A stretch of DNA of 64,000 nt from Chryseobacterium aquifrigidense. Lineage in GTDB: Bacteria; Bacteroidota; Bacteroidia; Flavobacteriales; Weeksellaceae. Below, piece by piece: positions 42,115-49,250 of the stretch. The stretch is from contig NZ_VFPD01000001.1 of assembly GCF_006716485.1 (NCBI RefSeq), forward strand, positions 959,806-1,023,805, given 5' to 3'. The notes under the pieces were generated by a model. The model worked only from the letters and a program-made list of their open reading frames with translations. It was not told the origin of the DNA and ran no database searches. The translations under genes were made by a program, and so were the position numbers. Every line of letters starts with the position of its first letter. Positions within the stretch are counted from its first letter, which is position 1.

Positions 42115-42122
42115 CAAATTTA
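42115..42122 (-). promoter_or_regulatory. -7 promoter box of the thioesterase-AraC operon
   Basis: TAAATTTG on the minus strand, 20 nt before the ATG at 42095. Confidence 0.7.
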
Positions 42123-42190
42123 GTGTTAAAAGCTGATCTTTTCAAAAGAATAGTATTTATTGATCTGAAAAGAATCATTCATTTTCTCAA

Positions 42191-42604
42191 TCATTTTCTT
42201 TTGGAACGCATGGCTTTGGTTTTTGCGATTGAAGAATCATTCAGCAATGTCTGATATTGTTCACTTTCTATGGCAACCAGAGCAACTTTTCCTTCCTTGT
42301 TATGATGGAATCCAAATCCATATTTCTTTGCTAGAGGAGAACATCGGAGGCAGGGTTGACCCTTCGAAAAGAATTTTTGCCTTTCATTCTCTTTTTCGTT
42401 TTCTGAAATATCATTTTTAATAGCATAGCATTCAAAAATAATGTCATCGGATGAATATTGATAAGGACTTTTTATAAGTTTCTCATATTGGAGATTGGCA
42501 AGTGTTTTTTCTTTCTTTTCAGGAGGAATCTGTGCCTGGAAAGCCGGACAGTCTTCAGCAATTTCAATGAATGTATTGGTATAATTTGTGGTGTATGTTT
42601 TCAT
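42191..42604 (-). CDS. DUF6157-family protein
   Basis: 137 residues. It begins MKTYTTNYTNTFIEIAEDCP, continues with LQYEKLIKSPYQYSSDDIIF, and contains the conserved FFSKGQPCLRCSPLAKKYGFG and KVALVAIESEQY, all of which I associate with DUF6157. It has no signal peptide and is probably cytoplasmic. Function is unknown. A Lys/Arg-rich tail (KAMRSKRK) ends the protein. It is monocistronic, and no consensus promoter is obvious. Confidence 0.8.
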   Translation of the reverse strand: MKTYTTNYTNTFIEIAEDCPAFQAQIPPEKKEKTLANLQYEKLIKSPYQYSSDDIIFECYAIKNDISENEKENERQKFFSKGQPCLRCSPLAKKYGFGFHHNKEGKVALVAIESEQYQTLLNDSSIAKTKAMRSKRK

Positions 42605-42885
42605 ATTTTGTTTCAGGATTTAAAATTTTATGAAAAATAAGTTGGTAATGAAGTTGATAAACAGAATGTCGTGTGCCATATTAACTTGATTTTGAGGAAT
42701 AAGCGTTGGCATTTGTTTTCAATCTTTAACTAATTTTATAATAAAATATGATTTTGTTTAATTGATTGGTATTCATTCTGTTACAGTTGTTTTGCGTGCT
42801 TTTTTTATATTGAGATTCAACATAATGTGAGAAATATTTAAAAAAAGCTTTGATTTGAAATTTTTAATTGTATCTTGCATACGTT
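42605..42885. other. Intergenic region upstream of the RRM gene
   Basis: About 280 AT-rich bases between divergent genes. No reading frame, terminator or recognisable RNA is seen before the promoter at 42886. Confidence 0.5.
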
Positions 42886-42893
42886 TATATTTG
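42886..42893 (+). promoter_or_regulatory. -7 promoter box of the RRM gene
   Basis: TATATTTG, a full match, 79 nt before the ATG at 42972. It implies an unusually long AT-rich 5' leader of about 70 nt, as found in cold-shock mRNAs. Confidence 0.6.
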
Positions 42894-42971
42894 GAATCAA
42901 TATTTGTTCATTAATTTATGTTGTTTTTCTTTTATATACCAAATTTTTATTAATTTTTTAATTTATTTAAA

Positions 42972-43322
42972 ATGAACATTTTTGTTTCAAACATCAATTA
43001 CGCAACTAAAGAGTATGAGTTGCACGATCTATTCGCAGAATTTGGGGATGTATCATCAGCTAAAATCGTTACAGACAGAGAAACTGGTCGTTCCAGAGGT
43101 TTCGGTTTTGTAGAAATGGGTGATGAAGAAGGAAAGCAAGCTATTGAAGCTCTTAACCAAAAAGAATTCAACGGAAAAACTCTAAACGTATCTGAAGCTA
43201 AGCCAAGAGAAGAGAAGCCAAGAAGAAGCTTCGATAACAACAGAGGTGGAGGTTATGGTAACAACAACAATAGAGGCGGAGGCTATGGTAACAACCGTGG
43301 CGGAGGCGGAAATCGTTGGTAA
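42972..43322 (+). CDS. Glycine-rich RRM RNA-binding protein
   Basis: 116 residues. The single RNA-recognition motif fills residues 1-75, with RNP2 IFVSNI (3-8) and RNP1 RGFGFVEM (42-49). The C-terminal ~40 residues are an RGG/GYGNN-rich tail, probably disordered and RNA-binding. Such proteins bind single-stranded RNA and are induced by cold in cyanobacteria and Bacteroidota. A long AT-rich leader precedes the gene, which fits post-transcriptional control, and a strong terminator follows. It is monocistronic. Confidence 0.93.
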   Translation: MNIFVSNINYATKEYELHDLFAEFGDVSSAKIVTDRETGRSRGFGFVEMGDEEGKQAIEALNQKEFNGKTLNVSEAKPREEKPRRSFDNNRGGGYGNNNNRGGGYGNNRGGGGNRW

Positions 43323-43331
43323 AAAATATGA

Positions 43332-43357
43332 AGCGGCTTTTAAGCCGCTTTTTTTAT
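43332..43357 (+). terminator. Terminator of the RRM gene
   Basis: AAGCGGCTT and AAGCCGCTT arms followed by seven T. Confidence 0.88.
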
Positions 43358-43459
43358 GGAATTTAATTTCCAGTAAATCATTTAATTATAAACTGGGTTG
43401 GAATAGGATGATGTTTTGGCATAATTTTAGAAATTATCAATCAATCAAAAATAATTATA

Positions 43460-44212
43460 ATGAAAAAACATTTATTAGCACTAATGATGGTGTTTGGTGG
43501 ATTATTAATCAATGCACAAAACATTTATACCGGTCAGAACATTGAGCAAAACAGAAAATACTGGGCAAGTAACAACCGATACTATTTAACTTTTCAAAAT
43601 GATGGTAATCTGGTTTTATATAACAGAGCCGGAGTTGCCATGTGGGATACAGGAACAAATAACAAAGGAGTAAGAGCTGTTTTTCAGGATGACGGGAACT
43701 TAGTAGTGTATACTCCCGGAAATGGAGTAGCTTTTAGTTCTAACACTAATGGTAGAAGAGCTGAAAGATTAACCATTCAGGATGATGGGAATCTTGTTAT
43801 TTATAACGGTAACAATCCGCTATGGGCTTCAAAAAGCGATTTGAAAAATAGTGGAAGAGACAATGGTTTTGGCCGTGGGAATGGAAATATAAGTACAGGG
43901 TACAAATTCCGTAAAGGAACAAAAGTGTTCTCTCCTAATGGCAGCTATTATCTGACATTCCAAAATGACGGAAATCTTGTTTTATCCTACGATAACGGAG
44001 ATTCTATCTGGGCATCCGGAACAGATAATAAAGGAAGCAGAGCTGAATTCCAGTCAGATGGAAATCTGGTTGTTTATGATTCTTATAATAAAGCAGTTTG
44101 GAGCTCAAATACTTCCCGCAGAGGAGCCAACAAACTTTCTGTACAAAATGACGGAAACTTAGTTGTCTATAGCGATTATACTCCATTATGGAGTTCAGGA
44201 ACTAATAGATAA
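43460..44212 (+). CDS. Secreted tandem bulb-type mannose-binding lectin (MMBL) protein
   Basis: 250 residues: signal peptide to LLINAQ (1-20), then two B-lectin domains (~22-125 and ~147-250) joined by a Gly/Asn/Arg-rich linker (130-145). Each domain has three sugar-binding motifs QxDxNxVxY: Q46, Q76 and Q107 in the first; Q168, Q198 and Q229 in the second. The fourth (QNDGNLVLS) has Ser in place of Tyr, so that pocket may be inactive. No other domain or T9SS tail is seen. Two-domain MMBL proteins include the LlpA lectin-like bacteriocins of Pseudomonas, but adhesion or sugar binding are equally possible. It is monocistronic with its own terminator. Confidence 0.9.
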   Translation: MKKHLLALMMVFGGLLINAQNIYTGQNIEQNRKYWASNNRYYLTFQNDGNLVLYNRAGVAMWDTGTNNKGVRAVFQDDGNLVVYTPGNGVAFSSNTNGRRAERLTIQDDGNLVIYNGNNPLWASKSDLKNSGRDNGFGRGNGNISTGYKFRKGTKVFSPNGSYYLTFQNDGNLVLSYDNGDSIWASGTDNKGSRAEFQSDGNLVVYDSYNKAVWSSNTSRRGANKLSVQNDGNLVVYSDYTPLWSSGTNR

Positions 44213-44233
44213 CAACCTATTTAGATAAAACTA

Positions 44234-44266
44234 AAAGAGACTATCCACAAGGTAGTCTCTTTTTAT
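44234..44266. terminator. Terminator of the lectin gene
   Basis: AAAGAGACTA and TAGTCTCTTT arms followed by TT, 9 bases from the stop of the convergent DUF4153 gene; it may serve both. Confidence 0.82.
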
Positions 44267-44274
44267 TTAAATGC

Positions 44275-46059
44275 TTATTTTAATCTGATAAGGATGTAAA
44301 CATTTTCGTAATAAATACTCGGCGTGTCATTTTCTGAGTATTTCTCCCTTGTGATTTCACTGAAAATAAGCTTAACATGGTATTTGCCCAAATCTGATTC
44401 CATAGCAATTTCAGGAACTTTTACGTTTCCGGTTTTGTTTTTATTTTCCTCAAATAATTTAATAATCTGTGGCCCGAAATCTATTTTTTCCTGAGAATTT
44501 AAACTTAGTTTTAATGAGGATTTTTCTGTCAGATCGTCTGTCAGTTCAAACTGGTCATTATTCACTTTTTGAGACTCTCTGCTATACCGATGGAAAGAAA
44601 TTAAATACTGATAATTCCCCAGTTCTACCGCCTGTTCTTCACGAACAAGAGCGAGTCTGTTCATTTCATATGCTCTGTTTTTTACCGTCACATCCACGTT
44701 TGCAAACTTATTCTGAATGCTATAATTGATACTGTAAAAGGTGCCTTTTTCAATATTATCAGCTAATTCAGTCTGATCTTTTTCGTTCAGCAGAGCTGAT
44801 AGAAATTCACCTTGCTTTCTTTCAGCCAGAAATTCAAATTTATCAGCAATTTCATTACGGACAGTATCAGTAACTTTTTTCTGAAAATTAATCTTGCCTG
44901 CACTCATTAGCTGATGCTGGTTTAAAATATTCATCAATTCTGTTTTCTGACTTCTCTTAGCCACACTGAATGCATTAAGGTAAGGGAAAATTAAGGCAAA
45001 AGCTCCAAATAAAAATAAGCTGACCGGAATGAACTTTATCGTAGCTTTTTTGCTGAAAATAAAATATACAACAATGCTTAACAGCCATAGAGCGAGCAGG
45101 AGAACGAAATACCTTGGTTCTGTATAGCCATACGCTAAAATTCTGGTAAAAATAGCGGTGAAAAGCAAAATAATCAAAGGAGCAATTGTATAATAGAATG
45201 CTTTTGAAAATATCCTGACCCAGGATTTTGCGTTTTCTTCTTTCAGCGGATGAACCAGAAGCAGTGCAAGAATACCCACAATGCTATAAGCTAAAACAAG
45301 GTAAGAGACCCAGCCTCTTGGAAGCTGCCAATTGATTAATATTTTAACAGAATAGAAATAAAGAATCGTTACATAGATAAGGAGTAACGGAATTAATATA
45401 AACTGAGTAAAAAACTTCAGAACAACGGGATAAGTTCCATCTTTTTCAAGGTTATTTAAGCCTTTATCATTAAATAAAAGGAAAATAAAACTGCTCCCCA
45501 AAATAGCAAGGACAAAGAATGTATCTCTGTAAATCCTGTCATGGAAGTTAAAGTCAAAAAGTTTATCAACCGCTAAGATGGCTAATTCCACACCACCTGT
45601 CAAAACTCCTGTAAATACGGCAGTGAGAAAAATATTGATAAAAAGATTTTTGTTGTACTGCCAGAATCTGAGCTCCCTGTCTTTCTCCAGGAAAGGAACA
45701 AATGATACCAGTAAGTGAGAGAGTAGAGCAGTAACAGCAATGATATAAGCATACACTTCCGTAAAGCTGTTTTTTTTATCAGGCAGGACACAATAAAAAC
45801 CTATAAGGAAAATTATACCGGATACGTGTAGGAGTAATTCTTTCCCGATTCTCTGTGACAGCATTTTTAATGCAAACATCAGAGAAATTCCGAGACATGA
45901 ACAAATAGTGAATTTAATATAAGAAGTAATTTCACTGCGCTCTGTTTCCACAATACATATGGCACCAATAGCAGCTAATAAAGCCATTGCCAAAACCATA
46001 GGATATCGGAAAATGACTTCATTGGCCCGGCTTAGAGTTTCCTGGAATTTTGTTTTCAT
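44275..46059 (-). CDS. DUF4153 membrane protein
   Basis: 594 residues. The N-terminal ~370 contain about 11 membrane helices; LVSFVPFLEKDRELRFWQYNK and TGVLTGGVELAILAVDKLF are typical of DUF4153. The C-terminal ~220 residues, from KRSQKTELMNILNQ onward, are soluble and predicted outside the cytoplasm. The role of the family is unknown. It is the last gene of a three-gene operon with a PAP2-like phosphatase and a BlaI-type regulator (24-base gap), so it may take part in an envelope stress or lipid-carrier process. That is inference from context. Confidence 0.88.
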   Translation of the reverse strand: MKTKFQETLSRANEVIFRYPMVLAMALLAAIGAICIVETERSEITSYIKFTICSCLGISLMFALKMLSQRIGKELLLHVSGIIFLIGFYCVLPDKKNSFTEVYAYIIAVTALLSHLLVSFVPFLEKDRELRFWQYNKNLFINIFLTAVFTGVLTGGVELAILAVDKLFDFNFHDRIYRDTFFVLAILGSSFIFLLFNDKGLNNLEKDGTYPVVLKFFTQFILIPLLLIYVTILYFYSVKILINWQLPRGWVSYLVLAYSIVGILALLLVHPLKEENAKSWVRIFSKAFYYTIAPLIILLFTAIFTRILAYGYTEPRYFVLLLALWLLSIVVYFIFSKKATIKFIPVSLFLFGAFALIFPYLNAFSVAKRSQKTELMNILNQHQLMSAGKINFQKKVTDTVRNEIADKFEFLAERKQGEFLSALLNEKDQTELADNIEKGTFYSINYSIQNKFANVDVTVKNRAYEMNRLALVREEQAVELGNYQYLISFHRYSRESQKVNNDQFELTDDLTEKSSLKLSLNSQEKIDFGPQIIKLFEENKNKTGNVKVPEIAMESDLGKYHVKLIFSEITREKYSENDTPSIYYENVYILIRLK

Positions 46060-46083
46060 GATTTGGTGTTTTTGGGATTTAGA

Positions 46084-46581
46084 TTAATCTTTTTTCTTTT
46101 TTTTCTTTTTGTCCTTGTCTTTTTCTTTCTCCTTATCCTTTCCCTTTGTTTTTTTCTCTTTTTTCGGACTTAAAATTTCTTCAGCAAATTCAAACTTAGG
46201 TTCTTCGATTTTGGCTGGCTTTATTTCGATTTTAAGATCAAAATAACCTTTCATATCTTCCTGGGAGATTAATTTTTCACTTAACAGGAGCTCCAGGATT
46301 TCCTTCCCTGAATTATTAAAAAAGTTGTGCGAAAGCTCTTTTAACAGGAATTTTTTATACCCATCTAAAGGAACAAGCACGCTGTATTTGAAGATTCTTC
46401 CTTCTTTTACAGTAGATAGATAGCCCTTTTCAACTAATATTTTCAAATAAGTAGAAACCGTGTTCTGGTGTGGTTTCGGTTCCGGATGCTGCTCCATAAC
46501 GTCCTTCAGATAGAAAGATTCCATTTTCCAAAACAGCTTCATAAAGTTTTCTTCTGCGGCAGTAAGATGATTTATTTTCAT
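46084..46581 (-). CDS. BlaI/MecI-family regulator with lysine-rich tail
   Basis: 165 residues from ATG 46581 (MKINHLTAAEENFMKLFWKM); a longer frame to 46731 overlaps the upstream gene and is rejected. The winged helix-turn-helix spans ~5-80 (NTVSTYLKILVEKGYLSTVKEG), followed by the BlaI helical dimerisation region. The last ~30 residues are almost only K, E and D, an unusual low-complexity tail that might bind nucleic acid or be disordered. BlaI regulators are usually controlled by a BlaR1-type protease, but none is adjacent. It lies 8 bases after the PAP2-like gene and 24 before DUF4153. Confidence 0.87.
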   Translation of the reverse strand: MKINHLTAAEENFMKLFWKMESFYLKDVMEQHPEPKPHQNTVSTYLKILVEKGYLSTVKEGRIFKYSVLVPLDGYKKFLLKELSHNFFNNSGKEILELLLSEKLISQEDMKGYFDLKIEIKPAKIEEPKFEFAEEILSPKKEKKTKGKDKEKEKDKDKKKKKKKD

Positions 46582-46589
46582 AGAGTATT

Positions 46590-47192
46590 CTAATGTTGAA
46601 ATTGAATATTGCAATAAAGATAGATAAAAGATACCAGAAATGCTATTCCAGCCCCCATAAATACTTCTTTTATGGTGTGCCTTTTTAAAATAATACGGGT
46701 GATTCCAACCAAAATAGCGATGCCCAGCCACCCAAGACCCATTTTCCAGTCAAACGAGAAAAAAAGTGCTGCCACAAATACATTGAACGCCGTATGCATC
46801 GAGCTTTTGATAAAAAGATTGCTGATCTGAAGAGCGAAAAGAAGTACCAGAATAAACAGCATGACAAGATCAATATATCCGTTTCTGATGTAATTAAAAA
46901 GAAGATACGCGATCACACAGACTGCAATAAATATGTATAAGGTTTTCCTTTGAACACGGTTGGAAACATCCATATTGGTATATCTTCCCGTCTTTACATT
47001 CCATACCAGCCATATCACAACCGGAATGATGATCATTAATAATACAGGAAGAAAATATAAGATAGAATCTTTAAGAGAATATTCCCTGATACTCATATAG
47101 ACAAAAAATAGGATCAGAGAGACCAATGGATTAAAAAAATCAGAAATGACTTTTGAAATTTTGTGCAGTAATGAAGATTGTTTTTCTTCCAT
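46590..47192 (-). CDS. PAP2-like membrane phosphatase
   Basis: 200 residues from ATG 47192 (MEEKQSSLL), with about six membrane helices. The PAP2 signature is recognisable but loose: DVSNRVQR in the first motif, KSSMHTAFN as the second (usual SGH) and TRIILKRHTIKEVFMG as the third, with Glu where Asp is common. Enzymes of this type dephosphorylate lipid phosphates such as undecaprenyl pyrophosphate in the membrane. It is the first gene of an operon with a BlaI-type regulator and DUF4153. Because of the altered second motif, activity should be regarded as probable only. Confidence 0.78.
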   Translation of the reverse strand: MEEKQSSLLHKISKVISDFFNPLVSLILFFVYMSIREYSLKDSILYFLPVLLMIIIPVVIWLVWNVKTGRYTNMDVSNRVQRKTLYIFIAVCVIAYLLFNYIRNGYIDLVMLFILVLLFALQISNLFIKSSMHTAFNVFVAALFFSFDWKMGLGWLGIAILVGITRIILKRHTIKEVFMGAGIAFLVSFIYLYCNIQFQH

Positions 47193-47208
47193 AATCAAAT
47201 TTAAAAAT

Positions 47209-47216
47209 CAAATATA
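47209..47216 (-). promoter_or_regulatory. -7 promoter box of the PAP2-BlaI-DUF4153 operon
   Basis: TATATTTG on the minus strand, 17 nt before the ATG at 47192. A second match, TAAATTTG at 47196-47203, is only 4 nt from the ATG. Confidence 0.65.
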
Positions 47217-47394
47217 CTATTATAACCTCAAACATCAAATGAAAACCACGAGAAGGAATCGTTGATTCAATGGGTAAGCGGGTGGGTTGTCAGGTGTTTT
47301 TTTGAGGGGATTAAATATTTTTTCTTATACACATGCATATTAAATTTTGCGGGAAATGCTTAGTTTTAATTGATCAGTTTTAATCATCATTATA

Positions 47395-47823
47395 ATGAAG
47401 CATCTATTCACATTCTTATTGATATTATCAGGCTCTTTGGCTTTTGGTCAAAAGGTTTCCACTGAAAATATTTCTATGCTACCACCTATCCATCAATTAA
47501 GAATCTATGAAATTCCCAAAGAGAATAAGCTGGTTTTTCTGGATCGTTTCCGGGATCATGCGCTCAGAATAATGAAGAAATATGGATTTACCATTGTGGC
47601 GATCTGGGAATCGGAATCTAAAGATAAAACAGAATTTGTTTATCTGCTTGAGTGGAAAGATGAAGCTACTATGAAAAAATCCTGGGAAAGATTTATGGCC
47701 GATAAGGAATGGAAGGAAATTAAAGCCAAAACCGCAAAGCAATATGGGAATTTCGTTAATGAAATTGAAGACAGAACCCTCAAACTTACAGATTTTTCCC
47801 CGGAAAAGAAGCTGTTGAAATAA
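47395..47823 (+). CDS. Secreted NIPSNAP-family protein
   Basis: 142 residues with a signal peptide ending LAFGQ. The rest is a single NIPSNAP (dimeric alpha/beta barrel) domain: HQLRIYEIPKENKLVFLDRF, FTIVAIWESESKDKTEFVYL and SWERFMADKEWKEIKAK. The role of secreted NIPSNAP proteins in bacteria is not established. The length is that of one domain. It is monocistronic; upstream only a non-ideal box (TAAATTTTG, one base too long) is seen. Confidence 0.88.
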   Translation: MKHLFTFLLILSGSLAFGQKVSTENISMLPPIHQLRIYEIPKENKLVFLDRFRDHALRIMKKYGFTIVAIWESESKDKTEFVYLLEWKDEATMKKSWERFMADKEWKEIKAKTAKQYGNFVNEIEDRTLKLTDFSPEKKLLK

Positions 47824-48095
47824 CCAAAAGGTATATTAACAATAATTAAAGAGGAATGAAATAGAAGAACAAAATGTAATGAATTTCAATATCTCAGAAT
47901 CATATATTTTTTCAGAAAAGCATTATGGGTAGGGTGATTTCATGGATTTGACAGGAAGAATATAAAGGATAAAACGCAGCTTTGTCATTCTTCCAAGGGG
48001 TCGGAAATTAAGAATAATCCATACAGCCCGCAAATAGATTTTGCAGAAAAATCGAAAAGTTATGTATGTATAGAATAAAAACAAAGTTTTTTTCA
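47824..48095. other. Intergenic region with one inverted repeat
   Basis: GGAAGAAT (47954-47961) pairs with ATTCTTCC (47987-47994) around 25 bases. No terminator with a T-run and no credible gene are seen; a 61-codon minus-strand frame runs through the pdhA promoter. Confidence 0.45.
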
Positions 48096-48103
48096 TAATT
48101 TTG
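48096..48103 (+). promoter_or_regulatory. -7 promoter box of pdhA
   Basis: TAATTTTG followed by C, 38 nt before the ATG at 48141. Confidence 0.7.
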
Positions 48104-48140
48104 CTCAACTATTTCATCATAAAAAAGCAAGAGCTAACAC

Positions 48141-49142
48141 ATGAAAGAATTTTCTAAAGAGGTATACCTGAAGTGGTATGAAGATATGACAATGTGGAGA
48201 AGGTTTGAAGACAAATGCCGTTCTCTTTACCTAAAACAAAAGATCAGAGGATTTTTACATTTGTATAACGGTCAGGAAGCTATCCCTGCCGGTTTTACAC
48301 ATGCAATGGATCTTACAAAGGATAGTATGATTACTGCTTACAGATGTCACATCCATCCAATGGCGATGGGAGTAGATCCTAAAAGAATCATGGCAGAACT
48401 TTGTGGTAAAGCTACAGGAACATCCGGAGGTATGGGTGGATCTATGCACATTTTCAGTAAAGAACACCGTTTTTACGGAGGACATGGTATCGTTGGAGGA
48501 CAAATTCCATTAGGTGCAGGTATTGCTTTTGCAGATAAATATTTCGACAGAAAAGCAGTAAACATCTGTTTCTTTGGTGATGGTGCTGCAAGACAAGGTT
48601 CTTTACATGAAACCTTCAACATGGCAATGAACTGGAAACTTCCTGTAGTATTTGTTGTAGAAAACAACCAATATGCAATGGGAACTTCTGTAAAAAGAAC
48701 GGCCAACCACGAAGATATCTATAAATTAGGATTAGGATACGAAATGCCTTGCCTTGCTGTTGATGCAATGGATCCTGAAAAAGTGGCAGAAGCTGCTTAC
48801 GAAGCTATTGAAAGAGCAAGAAGAGGAGACGGACCTACTTTCATTGAAGCAAGAACTTACCGTTACAGAGGACACTCTATGTCTGATGCTGAGCCATACA
48901 GATCTAAAGAAGAAGTTGCTCTTCATAAAAATGACGACCCAATCGAATTGATAAAACATAGAATTTTAGAAAACGGATGGGCTACAGAAGCAGAATTGGA
49001 AGTGATGGATAACAAGTCCAGAGACTTTGTTGAAGAGTGTATCGAATTTATGGAAAACTCTCCGTACCCGGATACAGAAAAAATCTATGAGTATGTATAT
49101 GCTCAGGAAGATTATCCATTCCTAGACAAATTAGAAAACTAA
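48141..49142 (+). CDS. pdhA: Pyruvate dehydrogenase E1 component, alpha subunit
   Basis: The thiamine-diphosphate-dependent subunit that decarboxylates pyruvate, paired with a beta subunit in an alpha2-beta2 E1. The 333 residues have the normal length. The ThDP/magnesium motif is GDGAARQGSLHE followed by VVENN about 27 residues on. The conserved loop YRGHSMSDAEPYR is that which is phosphorylated in eukaryotes. The segment GTSGGMGGSMHIFSKEH is typical of PdhA. It is followed by pdhC with a 108-base gap containing an inverted repeat. No E1-beta gene (pdhB) is present in the window, so the complex is encoded at split loci. Confidence 0.96.
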   Translation: MKEFSKEVYLKWYEDMTMWRRFEDKCRSLYLKQKIRGFLHLYNGQEAIPAGFTHAMDLTKDSMITAYRCHIHPMAMGVDPKRIMAELCGKATGTSGGMGGSMHIFSKEHRFYGGHGIVGGQIPLGAGIAFADKYFDRKAVNICFFGDGAARQGSLHETFNMAMNWKLPVVFVVENNQYAMGTSVKRTANHEDIYKLGLGYEMPCLAVDAMDPEKVAEAAYEAIERARRGDGPTFIEARTYRYRGHSMSDAEPYRSKEEVALHKNDDPIELIKHRILENGWATEAELEVMDNKSRDFVEECIEFMENSPYPDTEKIYEYVYAQEDYPFLDKLEN

Positions 49143-49155
49143 AAGATAATGAGTT

Positions 49156-49240
49156 AATTTGACAATTTGAGAATTTGAAAATGTGATAGATGATGTCCTT
49201 TTTTAATTTTCAAATTTTCAGATTGCTAAATTTTCAAATT
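49156..49240. repeat. Imperfect hairpin of AATTTGA-type words between pdhA and pdhC
   Basis: The left arm AATTTGACAATTTGAGAATT and its continuation (49156-49185) pairs with the right arm (49206-49240) at about three quarters of positions. Both arms are built from repeated AATTTGA/TCAAATT words. It may affect the ratio of the two products. Confidence 0.6.
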
Positions 49241-49250
49241 AAAATAAATT

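Noticed and set aside
46582..46731. 50-residue N-terminal extension of the BlaI-like protein
   Set aside because: It overlaps the 3' end of the PAP2-like gene, and the BlaI family starts at the later ATG.
47923..48108. A 61-codon minus-strand frame
   Set aside because: It begins inside the pdhA promoter region, has no convincing family features and no terminator; most likely chance.
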